DNA of 35,089 nt from Bacillota bacterium (GCA_023443025.1 JAEZWM010000003.1:1-35089), one strand, 5' to 3'; counted from the stretch's first letter, positions 16,904-24,116 are shown. Numbers and translations are program-made. Notes: generated by a model from the sequence alone, not told the origin.

Positions 16904-17179
16904 TTAAAATATAAATCTATAAATTAAGTAAACTAAAAAGAGTCCAATTAAAGCAATTCCAAAAGAAGTAATTATCTTTGACCTATGATCTTCTTTTGAG
17001 TGCTCACCTTTTCCTATCTCATTAAGAGTATAAAAAAGGTTAATAGGTATCAATACGGTAGCTGCATAAAAGACATATTTTATCTGGGTATATGTAAATA
17101 ACCCCACCATTACCGAACTTATTGAAAATAATAACAACAGAAATATTGCCGTAGTACTAACTTTTGCTGCTCTGCTCAT
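16904..17179 (-). CDS. small membrane protein, 91 residues
   Basis: No family is recognised. The protein has three hydrophobic segments: about residues 8-28 (TTAIFLLLLFSISSVMVGLF), 31-50 (YTQ, then IKYVFYAATVLIPINLFY) and 70-90 (FGIALIGLFLVYLIYRFIF). The short polar loop GKGEHSKEDHRSK lies between the second and third. RBS AGGAGG is placed five to six bases before ATG 17179. It is 108 bp downstream of the SdpI-like gene on the same strand. Because it sits next to a bacteriocin cluster it might help immunity, but that is only positional. Confidence 0.7.
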   Translation of the reverse strand: MSRAAKVSTTAIFLLLLFSISSVMVGLFTYTQIKYVFYAATVLIPINLFYTLNEIGKGEHSKEDHRSKIITSFGIALIGLFLVYLIYRFIF

Positions 17180-17287
17180 TGGAACCTCCTAATTAATGTT
17201 TTGTATATATTATACATTATCAAGCATAAATTTACTAAATCTTTATAATAGTTCTAAGTAGTACTTGTACAACACAAAACCGATCAG

Positions 17288-17647
17288 TTACTCCTTTTGA
17301 CTATCAAATCTCTTTAACTTCCTTTGAATTACAAAAATTATAATTATAATACAAAATACTAGAATAACACCAAGTATAGTTAATAACTTTTTAGCTAATT
17401 CAATATCTATTTTGTTATCCAATAGCATAAATATTGTGGACACTATCGTAAAGACAACCCCTAAAACCATAGAATACTTAGCATATAATCTATTTGCAAA
17501 TTTCCGGTTTCTAACATTTTTTGTGGATAGTCTTGTTCTAAACCCAATAAATTCTCTAAAACTCGAAATTTTGTCCGACCTCAAAAGCAGTGCATTAATT
17601 ACCATCACAACACCGAATGCAATATACATGAAATAATAGTTCTTCAT
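17288..17647 (-). CDS. SdpI-family membrane protein, possible immunity protein
   Basis: The 119-residue protein has three membrane segments (about residues 5-22, 58-74, 87-110). Between the first two it carries IGFRTRLSTKNVRNRKFANR, which matches the SdpI/YhfL family signature of a G-(Y/F)-R-T, S-x-K and A-N pattern. In Bacillus subtilis SdpI protects cells from the SdpC toxin and also acts as a signal receptor; most family members have no known role. A good RBS (GGAGGGAT) precedes ATG 17647. It follows two terminator-like hairpins downstream of a lactococcin-972-like gene on the same strand, so it is probably separately transcribed. Immunity to that or another toxin is a reasonable guess, not shown. 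Confidence 0.72.
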   Translation of the reverse strand: MKNYYFMYIAFGVVMVINALLLRSDKISSFREFIGFRTRLSTKNVRNRKFANRLYAKYSMVLGVVFTIVSTIFMLLDNKIDIELAKKLLTILGVILVFCIIIIIFVIQRKLKRFDSQKE

Positions 17648-17805
17648 TTACAATCCCTCCACTACCTCTCCTAATAAATAAGATTACCAATATATCTAAT
17701 TTTGAATATTTTCTCTTATTATCATTATATATGACAGTTTGGAGGATTGTTTTGTGTTTATAATTTACAAGAGAATGATACGCTCTAAACGTTCTATTTC
17801 AATTA

Positions 17806-17835
17806 AAAAAGAATCAGGCCGCTAACGCTGCCTGA
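17806..17835 (-). terminator. minus-strand terminator-like hairpin
   Basis: On the minus strand TCAGGC pairs with GCCTGA around a 10-base loop, AGCGTTAGCG, and is followed by TTCTTTTTT. It lies downstream of the larger hairpin after the bacteriocin gene. Confidence 0.65.
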
Positions 17836-17907
17836 CTATCAATAGTTTGTGATTATTTTATTTATCAACACTATTTGACAAAGAACCTAAAAAATAGATA
17901 TCAGTTA

Positions 17908-17956
17908 AGCTCATAAAAACAGTGCGCTATCTTACTGCACACTGTTTTTATGAGCT
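17908..17956. terminator. strong inverted repeat after the bacteriocin gene
   Basis: AGCTCATAAAAACAGTG and its exact complement (17-bp arms) flank a 15-base loop, three bases past the bacteriocin stop codon. The inner CAGTG/CACTG stem followed by TTTTT works as a terminator on either strand. The extra seven paired bases beyond the T tract are unusual. Confidence 0.75.
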
Positions 17957-17959
17957 AAA

Positions 17960-18310
17960 TTACCACTCGCAAGAATACGTTACAGTTGATCCTGAATGAG
18001 TTACTTCGATTCTTGACCAAGTTCCTGCCGCTTTAGATGATCCAACATGAACACCGTTACCGTTTTTGATTCTAGCATAATGACGAGAATTGTTATGATT
18101 GGCATAACATGTATCTTCCTTGATGAATAGAGTATTAAATCCATACTCTAATTCTGCACCACTGGACGATGCTGAGTACGACCAATCTTCAACAAATTGA
18201 CCTGAATATGTTCTTGTTAAACTTGCTGCGTTTACAGTGTTTATACTAGTTGCAAAAACACCTACCATAATTAACAATGTTAAAAGAACTTTGATAGTTG
18301 GCTTTTTCAC
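17960..18310 (-). CDS. lactococcin 972-like bacteriocin precursor
   Basis: The 116-residue product starts with a Sec signal peptide: KK, a hydrophobic run VLLTLLIMVGVFA, then NTVNA with cleavage near residue 28. The mature part of about 88 residues matches the lactococcin 972 layout: an N-terminal aromatic segment, then CYANHNNSRHYARIKN, comparable to the family's YSNYxH...HxAxV stretch, then AAGTWSRIEV, and a C-terminus in aromatic residues (TYSCEW; the prototype ends NFW). Lactococcin 972 blocks septum formation by binding lipid II. Two Cys, in DTCYAN and YSCEW, could form a disulfide; the prototype has none. The start is a GTG at 18310 with a very strong AAGGAGG, as suits high expression. 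The next genes upstream are the cognate ABC ATPase and membrane protein. Homology is judged by eye, supported by operon content. Confidence 0.75.
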   Translation of the reverse strand: MKKPTIKVLLTLLIMVGVFATSINTVNAASLTRTYSGQFVEDWSYSASSSGAELEYGFNTLFIKEDTCYANHNNSRHYARIKNGNGVHVGSSKAAGTWSRIEVTHSGSTVTYSCEW

Positions 18311-18331
18311 GGTACTTCCTCCTTTCTACAT

Positions 18332-18814
18332 TTATTTTGTAAGCTCTAAAGAATATTCCAATTCTCTCTCCAAAGCTTTCAAGAACTTTTTAATCTTTTC
18401 TTTCTTCTTTACCTGTAACTCTTGTGCTTCTTTCTTTTTAATCTCATCCAAATTACTTAATTTTTCATTATAGTCTAAGTTTTGATTTACATAAAAATTG
18501 TAACCTTTTTCACTTACTTCGTCATAAATCATTAAACCTATTCTTGTCTCGTTTCTAAACAGTCTTTTTGGCCATACTATTATAGTAATTTCACCTTTAT
18601 CTGATGTTACTGCATAATTTCCTGAAAAAGAAGGGTATGTAGGTGGTTTGTATGAAATAATCAAATTATCAACTTCTTTACTATAGTTTCTATATCCCTT
18701 TAGGTAACCACCTGGCTTACTAAACTGTTGGTAATTAATGAACCATAATATGTGGTATGTTAATAAAGATAAAATTATAGCAGAAATTATTAACTTTAAT
18801 TTATTTAATTTCAC
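18332..18814 (-). CDS. membrane-anchored protein of unknown function in bacteriocin operon
   Basis: No family is recognised. The 160-residue product has one N-terminal hydrophobic segment, about residues 7-26 (LKLIISAIILSLLTYHILWF), which would anchor it, then a beta-rich part of about 90 residues with ISYKPPTYPSFSGNYAVTS and GEITIIVWPKRLF, and a charged coiled coil from about residue 117 to the end (LDEIKKKEAQELQVKKKEK). It may therefore sit on the outer face of the membrane. The GTG start at 18814 overlaps the ABC ATPase stop by 14 bases, and AGGTGA lies eight bases upstream. It lies between ATPase and bacteriocin genes, so a role in processing, export or immunity is possible. Confidence 0.75.
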   Translation of the reverse strand: MKLNKLKLIISAIILSLLTYHILWFINYQQFSKPGGYLKGYRNYSKEVDNLIISYKPPTYPSFSGNYAVTSDKGEITIIVWPKRLFRNETRIGLMIYDEVSEKGYNFYVNQNLDYNEKLSNLDEIKKKEAQELQVKKKEKIKKFLKALERELEYSLELTK

Positions 18815-19421
18815 TTAAATTCACCTGTCTTTTAATTTTTGATTTTAATCTTTCATCGTGAGTAACTATTATTATAGTTTTTCCTCTCGCATTCAGATCT
18901 TTGAATATATCAAATATTTTGTCTGCATTTTTCTTATCTAGAGAACCTGTAGGTTCATCAGCTAAAACATATCTGCACTTTTTCAGATAAAGCCTCGCCA
19001 TGGCGACTCTTTGTTGTTCTCCTCCTGATAATGTATAAACTTTCTTGTCTTTTTTATCTATTATGCCAACTAAATCTAAAACCCCATCCAAGCTCTCACC
19101 AGTAAGATCTTCTTTTCTAATTAATTCTAGGTTTTGTTTAACTGTTTTGTTTTCAACCAGTACAAAGTTTTGAAAAATAAATCCGAGTTCTTGTCTAAAT
19201 AATCTTATTCTATCTTTTTTTGTTTTTATTTTCTTACTATCGAAAAGTATTTCCCCATCATCGAAAGGTTCTAGTCCACCTATAATGTTTAATAGAGTTG
19301 TTTTACCACTCCCACTATCTCCTGAGACACAAATAAAATCTCCATCATCAATTTTTAGATTTAACCCGTTAAAAATAATTTGATCACCGTATGTTTTTTT
19401 AATATCTATTAACTCAATCAT
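18801..19421 (-). CDS. ABC transporter ATPase, lactococcin 972 export group
   Basis: The 206-residue ATPase has Walker A GDSGSGKTT (about residues 35-43), the signature LSGGEQQRVAMARL and Walker B YVLADEPTGSLD, followed by the H-loop in IIVTHDERL. It belongs to the MacB/LolD-like group; short members of this length beside a large membrane partner are found in lactococcin 972 clusters. It should energise the 650-residue membrane protein two bases upstream (TAA and ATG separated by two bases). A strong GGAGGGGAG precedes the start. The job, self-protection or export of the peptide, is unsettled in the family, because the bacteriocin has its own Sec signal. Confidence 0.88.
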   Translation of the reverse strand: MIELIDIKKTYGDQIIFNGLNLKIDDGDFICVSGDSGSGKTTLLNIIGGLEPFDDGEILFDSKKIKTKKDRIRLFRQELGFIFQNFVLVENKTVKQNLELIRKEDLTGESLDGVLDLVGIIDKKDKKVYTLSGGEQQRVAMARLYLKKCRYVLADEPTGSLDKKNADKIFDIFKDLNARGKTIIIVTHDERLKSKIKRQVNLSEIK

Positions 19422-19423
19422 TA

Positions 19424-21376
19424 TTACTCCCCTCCTTTTATAACATGTGAAAGTAGTATTCTTTCATTTTTCTTAATGTTGCTATATATAACAATTACCT
19501 CTTGTGTTATAAGGATTATAGATATTATCCCAAATACCATTAGATTAAACCTCTCAAGAATACCATTCAAAACTAAAACAGTTATTATACCGACCAGTAC
19601 AAATAGTATCTGTATATTAATTAAACCAAAGCTTTTCTCTACTACGCTATATCCTAATATCGTTTTTAACACAAGCTCTTTGCGATTTATGAAATACTGC
19701 ATCCGTATTATATAAGAGATTATTATCATATTCAATATTATAAAAAGTAATGATATAAATAATAGAAGGATAGTATTACGGTTTATATTTTTAAGATCCG
19801 ATATATATCGTTCATAAATATTCGTTTGTTTTTTTATCTGGTTTTCTAACTGATACTTATCGATAACTTTACTAAACTCTTGTTCAGTTAGTCTATAAGG
19901 AATTGAGTACGCAAAGTGTAATCTAGCATTCTCATTTCTTCTACTAAAATTAATAATTTTGGGTTCATATATTATATAAGGATTTTTAATATATTCACTT
20001 CGGTAATATGAATATGCATCATTGATTGCTAATAGTTCCACATTATGATGATATGGTTTAAACTCTATTTCTATAGTTTCCGGATAGTACATTTTTAGTA
20101 TATCTTTTAACATTTCAGAATCTTGGTCAGAAATCTTATCCTTATAATAAATAATTAAATCCGTTTTATTAAAGTCAGCTCCTTCTGAGTTAAGTCTTAT
20201 ATTTTGAGCCTCTAAAGCATGTTTGTTTGCTATTATGGTTTTCATATCTCCAGTACTTTTAGAAAAGTTAAACATAAGTAGTGAATCTTGATGGTGCTTT
20301 TCATTTAAATATCTATGTAAACGAGCAGAATCATCAACTGAATTTTTATCTTTACCTAGATTATTACCAATCTTATAGTTTAATTGGTAATAATGATAGT
20401 CTTTATGCTTATCAAAAAATACTTTCTGTTTCCTGTATTCATAACCATCTCTTATTAAAAGACCATTTGCGTATAAAATATTAAATAAAAATACTAGAAT
20501 AATCAGTTTTATTATATAACTTGATATTATAATCGCTCTATGCTCGTTTATTTTCTTTAAACTACCATGTTCAACCGACAATGAAGAAGTAATGTATATA
20601 ATTAACGAAATAATAAATTGAATAAGGAAAGCAATGGATATTCCCACTTTCAAAAAAGTTATAAAGTGAATCTGTTTAAATACGATATACAAAAAGATAG
20701 TTATCAGAATTAAAAACAATTGATCCTTTATAAATAATCGTAGATTGATTTCAAGGATATCTTCTCCTTGTACAAGTCTAATAAAACTTTCTTTTTTCCT
20801 ATTTTGTAGTTCAAACATTGTAAGAAGTAATAATAATAAATAAACAATAATAAAAACTAGGATTTGACTCATAACGATGGTCTTGGATTTACCATAATAA
20901 TGAGGGAAACCGCCACCATACTCCCCAATTAATTCTTTTTTAAATTCTTTTGTTTGTTGTATGTCGTTTTTACCATTAGTAAAGTATATCCTATCAAATA
21001 ACTCACTATTATTTAATTCATTAAAATCATGAAAGTAAATGTTAGATTCTCCGACGACTAAGCTGTTGTATTTGACTTCTGAAAACCTTTTCTCTTTTAG
21101 GTTTTTAATTGCTATTTCATTTCCATAAATATGGTATTCTTTATTTCTCTCACTAGGTATTTTATTATCCAGAGCAAATATACCCACTTTATGTTTTCCT
21201 GCAGTCTTTATAAAATCTATTTTGGTTTTTTCAATATCAGAAATTGAGTATATATCAAATGTACAGTTTATATATTCATCTACAAAACTATCAAGTGAAA
21301 ATACATATAATTCTCCTAAAATTATCAACGAGAACATTAATAATATACCATAAATTACAAACTTCACTTTACGCAT
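19424..21376 (-). CDS. bacteriocin-associated integral membrane protein
   Basis: This 650-residue protein has one N-terminal membrane helix (about residues 5-24), an extracellular region of about 130 residues, a cluster of four to five helices between about 170 and 310, a second large extracellular region of about 220 residues and three C-terminal helices. The C-terminal part, with RMQYFINRKELVLKTILGYS, recalls FtsX/MacB permeases. Length, layout and the adjacent 206-residue ATPase match the bact_immun_7tm proteins of lactococcin 972 loci, which are thought to give immunity or export. ATG 21376 is preferred to 21388 because GAGGT lies five to six bases before it. It starts 140 bp downstream of the agrB-like stop with no obvious terminator between. 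Confidence 0.75.
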   Translation of the reverse strand: MRKVKFVIYGILLMFSLIILGELYVFSLDSFVDEYINCTFDIYSISDIEKTKIDFIKTAGKHKVGIFALDNKIPSERNKEYHIYGNEIAIKNLKEKRFSEVKYNSLVVGESNIYFHDFNELNNSELFDRIYFTNGKNDIQQTKEFKKELIGEYGGGFPHYYGKSKTIVMSQILVFIIVYLLLLLLTMFELQNRKKESFIRLVQGEDILEINLRLFIKDQLFLILITIFLYIVFKQIHFITFLKVGISIAFLIQFIISLIIYITSSLSVEHGSLKKINEHRAIIISSYIIKLIILVFLFNILYANGLLIRDGYEYRKQKVFFDKHKDYHYYQLNYKIGNNLGKDKNSVDDSARLHRYLNEKHHQDSLLMFNFSKSTGDMKTIIANKHALEAQNIRLNSEGADFNKTDLIIYYKDKISDQDSEMLKDILKMYYPETIEIEFKPYHHNVELLAINDAYSYYRSEYIKNPYIIYEPKIINFSRRNENARLHFAYSIPYRLTEQEFSKVIDKYQLENQIKKQTNIYERYISDLKNINRNTILLLFISLLFIILNMIIISYIIRMQYFINRKELVLKTILGYSVVEKSFGLINIQILFVLVGIITVLVLNGILERFNLMVFGIISIILITQEVIVIYSNIKKNERILLSHVIKGGE

Positions 21377-21516
21377 TTCATACCTCATGTAGTATCTTCT
21401 AATATTATTATTTTTTGCTTAATTAATAAGTAAATTTATCCTATTTTTAGTTTGCTGTGATATTTATATAAAAACAACTTAATCTAATTCTTTCCTATTT
21501 ATTCCAAGATAGTAAA

Positions 21517-21858
21517 TTATATAAGTCTTTCAAATGCAAGTGCTATTGCTATACTGATAAACACCGAAATCAAGTCATTGCCAATAATGGTATTAATTCT
21601 TAACGCAAAATAAATCATTATTGTATTTACTAGAACAGAGATTATAAAGCATTTAAATCGAGTAGTTAAATGTGGTGATTTTATAAATAATCTAGTAAGC
21701 ATAATGACTGGCAAATATATAATAGCAATTTTAAACCCTCCAAGTAAGGTACTTACCATTAGGATTACGAATCCTACCAGAATTTGAAATAATAAGTTCT
21801 TCCATCCATAGATTGATATCTTAACCAGACTTGCTTCGTATTCCTTATATCTTTTCAT
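21517..21858 (-). CDS. agrB: AgrB-like peptidase, unusually short
   Basis: AgrB is the membrane Cys protease that cuts the C-terminus of AgrD and forms the thiolactone ring. In this 113-residue product the stretch RLFIKSPHLTTRFKCFIISV places His and Cys seven residues apart, the spacing of the catalytic pair in S. aureus AgrB (HAPSSFWC), with the conserved Arg seven residues before the His. Before it, SIYGWKNLLFQILVGF and the next helix match the AgrB first two membrane segments; two helices follow. AgrB proteins are usually about 190 residues, so about 25 N-terminal and 55-60 C-terminal residues are missing. It overlaps the agrD-like stop by one base (TAATG), which fits coupled translation in the absence of a clear RBS. 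Whether this is a minimal active form or a decayed gene cannot be told. Confidence 0.6.
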   Translation of the reverse strand: MKRYKEYEASLVKISIYGWKNLLFQILVGFVILMVSTLLGGFKIAIIYLPVIMLTRLFIKSPHLTTRFKCFIISVLVNTIMIYFALRINTIIGNDLISVFISIAIALAFERLI

Positions 21859-22016
21859 TATCGATATTTATTTTTCTCATTTAAGTAACTTTTTAGATGC
21901 TGCTCCAGCTCGCTATCTAGTTCATCCTTGTAATACCATAAATGACAAGTACCAATAAATATACTGGCTAGTATGAGCCCTGACTCTATAAGTAGTCTTC
22001 TAATTAATTTATTCAC
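21858..22016 (-). CDS. agrD: AgrD-like cyclic autoinducer precursor
   Basis: A 52-codon frame reads MNKLIRRLLIESGLILASIF, then IGTCHLWYYKDELDSELEQH, then a charged tail. This has the three AgrD parts: an amphipathic N-terminal helix (residues 1-21), a core with a single Cys (C24) followed by bulky hydrophobic residues, and an acidic tail. By analogy with S. aureus (YSTCDFIM followed by DEVEVPKEL) a five-residue ring CHLWY would be expected, closing on C24. The start is GTG 22016, ten bases after GGAG; the in-frame ATG 22025 is only one base from it. Its stop overlaps the agrB-like start by one base. It directly follows a promoter with LytTR-type repeats and lies downstream of the AgrC-like kinase gene. 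No search was possible; the call rests on layout and context. Confidence 0.65.
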   Translation of the reverse strand: MNKLIRRLLIESGLILASIFIGTCHLWYYKDELDSELEQHLKSYLNEKNKYR

Positions 22017-22055
22017 AATAGTCATTCTCCTTTAATGATTTTATTTATTATTTCA

Positions 22056-22084
22056 ATCATAGCACGACTTTATAATTATAAACG
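22056..22084 (-). promoter_or_regulatory. predicted promoter of agrD operon
   Basis: On the minus strand TATGAT (22061-22056) is a good -10; 17 bp upstream the -35 position reads CGTTTA (22084-22079), a poor match. Weak -35 boxes are usual where a response regulator recruits RNA polymerase from adjacent repeats. Confidence 0.55.
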
Positions 22085-22122
22085 GATTCATGATTATTCG
22101 GTCGTTATTCGTGATAATTCGG
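22083..22122 (-). repeat. direct repeats, putative LytTR regulator binding site
   Basis: Two copies, CCGAATTATCACGAAT (from 22122 down) and CCGAATAATCATGAAT (from 22101 down), differ at 2 of 16 positions and are exactly 21 bp apart, about two turns of the helix. The second copy ends at the -35 position of the agrD promoter. LytTR regulators such as AgrA bind such paired direct repeats, and the only LytTR gene in the window lies just upstream. Confidence 0.65.
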
Positions 22123-22123
22123 C

Positions 22124-22149
22124 AAAAAAAATAGCGACTATGCCGCTAT
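22124..22149 (-). terminator. intrinsic terminator after agrC
   Basis: On the minus strand ATAGCG pairs with CGCTAT over a 7-base loop and is followed by a run of T. The kinase stop codon TAG lies in the loop. It separates the regulatory pair from the agrD operon. Confidence 0.8.
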
Positions 22150-23382
22150 AAAAATTGGTAGTGTAATTTTTACTATAAAAGTGTTTCCTTGTTCGATCTC
22201 CATATGTCCATCATAATCCTGAACTAGTTTACGAACACTTTTAATTCCATATCCATGTTCCTCAGGATTTTCTTTCTGTGTTTCTAAATCTGTAATTCCG
22301 GTGTATGAGTTTTCGATTCTGATAAAGAGAAAGTACAGATCTTTTTTTATTTCTATTTTTAAATATCTTTCATTCAGCTTTAGTTTTTGAACCGCTTCCA
22401 CTGCATTGTCTAAAAGATTTCCAATAATCACAGTGATATCATCCATGTTAATGGGTAATTCTTCAGGTATGTCGCAAAAAACTTCCAGATTTTCTTTTTT
22501 TATTTCTACTTTTTCTATTTTTTTGTTAAGCAGATAGTTAATTGTTTTGTTCCTAGTATATGGAATCAATCCTGAGACTTCAAGTTCTCCTATAATTTCC
22601 TTGAGTAATACATCCTTTTGATAGCCTTCTGAGGCTATAATTGAAGTCAGTCTATTTTTCAAATCATGCTTAATTTTTCTTACTTTTTTATTTTGGTCTT
22701 CTATTAACTCGTAGTATGCTTTTTTTGATTTTTCATTTATTTCCAGTAGTTCTTTCTCATATTGAATCTTTTGATTCGTAGTTAATAAATACATGTAACG
22801 GTAAAGAAAGATATAACTGATAACAACGATTATCATATTTATTAAAAATAGCAAGCTCATGCCACTGGATACAAAAAAGTATCCACTTATTAGAGCATAT
22901 GCCACAGTTAAAATAGTAAATAAAAACAGCATCCCAAATGTTTTGTTACTTTTCTTAAGAGATTTTATCGATCCGCTTTTTACAATATAAATAATTGCCA
23001 ATAAATAAATCAGCTTACTTAGATAAGCCGGTATATAATAGTACTTGTATGGATCATGGAAAATTAAATCCGTTGCAAAATATAAAACTGTTTCTATGAT
23101 AACAGGTAGTGCCAATGTAAACATTAGAACAATAAATAATGAAACCGGCTGAATGTTGTAGTTAATGATTATAAATAAAATCATAGTAAATAGTGATGAT
23201 ATTAAGTTTATGTTGGGATTAGGAAAACTGTAATGGATTGTTGCTACCACTAGAGTTGTGATAAGTAGCGTTACATAGAAAATATTTTTACCTGATTTCT
23301 TCTCCAAATAGTTTTCACAAAAATAGCTCAATATGAGCATTGAAATACCATTATTTAAAAAGATCAATAAGAAATCACTCAT
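22138..23382 (-). CDS. agrC: AgrC-like sensor histidine kinase
   Basis: The 414-residue protein has a hydrophobic N-terminal half with about six membrane segments (residues about 5-200) as the peptide-sensing domain. After a coiled-coil linker the H-box KIKHDLKNRLTSI puts the phosphorylated His at 239. The GHKL ATPase domain has the N-box GNLLDNAVEAV (about 321-331) and G-box GYGIKSVRKL (about 377). This is the HPK10 pattern of AgrC and of bacteriocin-peptide sensors. ATG 23382 is chosen because GGAGAG lies six bases before it; the frame overlaps the regulator gene by eight bases. The peptide encoded just downstream is its likely ligand. It ends in a terminator. Confidence 0.85.
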   Translation of the reverse strand: MSDFLLIFLNNGISMLILSYFCENYLEKKSGKNIFYVTLLITTLVVATIHYSFPNPNINLISSLFTMILFIIINYNIQPVSLFIVLMFTLALPVIIETVLYFATDLIFHDPYKYYYIPAYLSKLIYLLAIIYIVKSGSIKSLKKSNKTFGMLFLFTILTVAYALISGYFFVSSGMSLLFLINMIIVVISYIFLYRYMYLLTTNQKIQYEKELLEINEKSKKAYYELIEDQNKKVRKIKHDLKNRLTSIIASEGYQKDVLLKEIIGELEVSGLIPYTRNKTINYLLNKKIEKVEIKKENLEVFCDIPEELPINMDDITVIIGNLLDNAVEAVQKLKLNERYLKIEIKKDLYFLFIRIENSYTGITDLETQKENPEEHGYGIKSVRKLVQDYDGHMEIEQGNTFIVKITLPIFIAA

Positions 23383-24085
23383 TTTCAACTCTCCATCTTG
23401 CACTATCCTTCAAAAACCTTCTATATCCATCCCTACTAAAAAAGTACTCTTCTCCATTAATCAGCCTAACACCTTTCTTTTCTTTTCTTTTTATAACATC
23501 CTCAAGATAAAGTGGGTTGATGTAGACAGACTGATTAACTCTTATTAAATATTCATCCGTTTTACTTATAAGAATTTTAAGTGACTCATATACTTCGAAA
23601 TAGTCATTTCTAGTTTTTATATTAGTTTTTCTTCCGTCTCTTTCCATACTTATAATGTCTTTTATCTTTAAGAGATGTTTGTTGTTATTTTCTGAGATTT
23701 CAATGAGCTTAGGTTTAATAATCAGCTTATCTACTGCTTCATTTAGAAGTTTTCCAAGTTTTCCTATCTCTACAGGCTTGACTAAATAAGCCATGGGTCT
23801 GGCGTCATAACCGTCAAGAGCATAGTGATCAAAAGATGTAATAAAGATTATAACTGCTTCTTGGTTTGTATATCTTATACTAACTCCGTAATCAACACCA
23901 TTTTGTTCCCCAACCTCTATGTCCAGCAAGTAAATATCAAACTCTGTTTCATCCCTAGCCTCATCCAGTTCAGCATACGAAGGAAATGTATGTGATACTA
24001 ACTTATTTTGAAATTCTCTTTTTATGTAATTGTTTATTTCTTCTCTGATGTTTAAGTCATCATCTACTATGGCTACATGAAGCAT
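23375..24085 (-). CDS. agrA: LytTR response regulator, AgrA-like
   Basis: The 236-residue protein has a receiver domain at its N-terminus (VAIVDDDLNI with the acidic pocket; D55 in IYLLDIEVG is the likely phosphate acceptor; K in YLVKPVE). A LytTR DNA-binding domain follows from about residue 135, with ISMERDGRKTNIKT and LIRVNQSVYINPLYLED. LytTR proteins bind paired direct repeats, which fits the 21-bp repeat at 22083-22122. The start has RBS AAGGAGG, and a TTGCTA-N17-TATAAT promoter is upstream. It leads the agrA-agrC pair; the order A-C then D-B is unlike the staphylococcal B-D-C-A. Confidence 0.88.
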   Translation of the reverse strand: MLHVAIVDDDLNIREEINNYIKREFQNKLVSHTFPSYAELDEARDETEFDIYLLDIEVGEQNGVDYGVSIRYTNQEAVIIFITSFDHYALDGYDARPMAYLVKPVEIGKLGKLLNEAVDKLIIKPKLIEISENNNKHLLKIKDIISMERDGRKTNIKTRNDYFEVYESLKILISKTDEYLIRVNQSVYINPLYLEDVIKRKEKKGVRLINGEEYFFSRDGYRRFLKDSARWRVENE

Positions 24086-24116
24086 ACTTTTCCCTCCTTA
24101 TTGAATATTATATCCT

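Larger units (their letters stand above)
17648..17959. other. 312-bp intergenic region with two hairpins
   Basis: Between the bacteriocin stop and the SdpI-like start there are two hairpins (listed separately at 17806-17835 and 17908-17956). A possible 23-codon plus-strand ORF lies at 17754-17825, starting with GTG eight bases after GGAGG and ending inside the first hairpin; it encodes a basic peptide (MIRSKRSISIKKE). No credible gene was accepted here. Confidence 0.6.

Noticed and set aside
17754..17825. 23-codon plus-strand frame with GGAGG and GTG start
   Set aside because: It is too short and basic, ends inside a hairpin, and has no recognised family; kept only as a note to the intergenic region.
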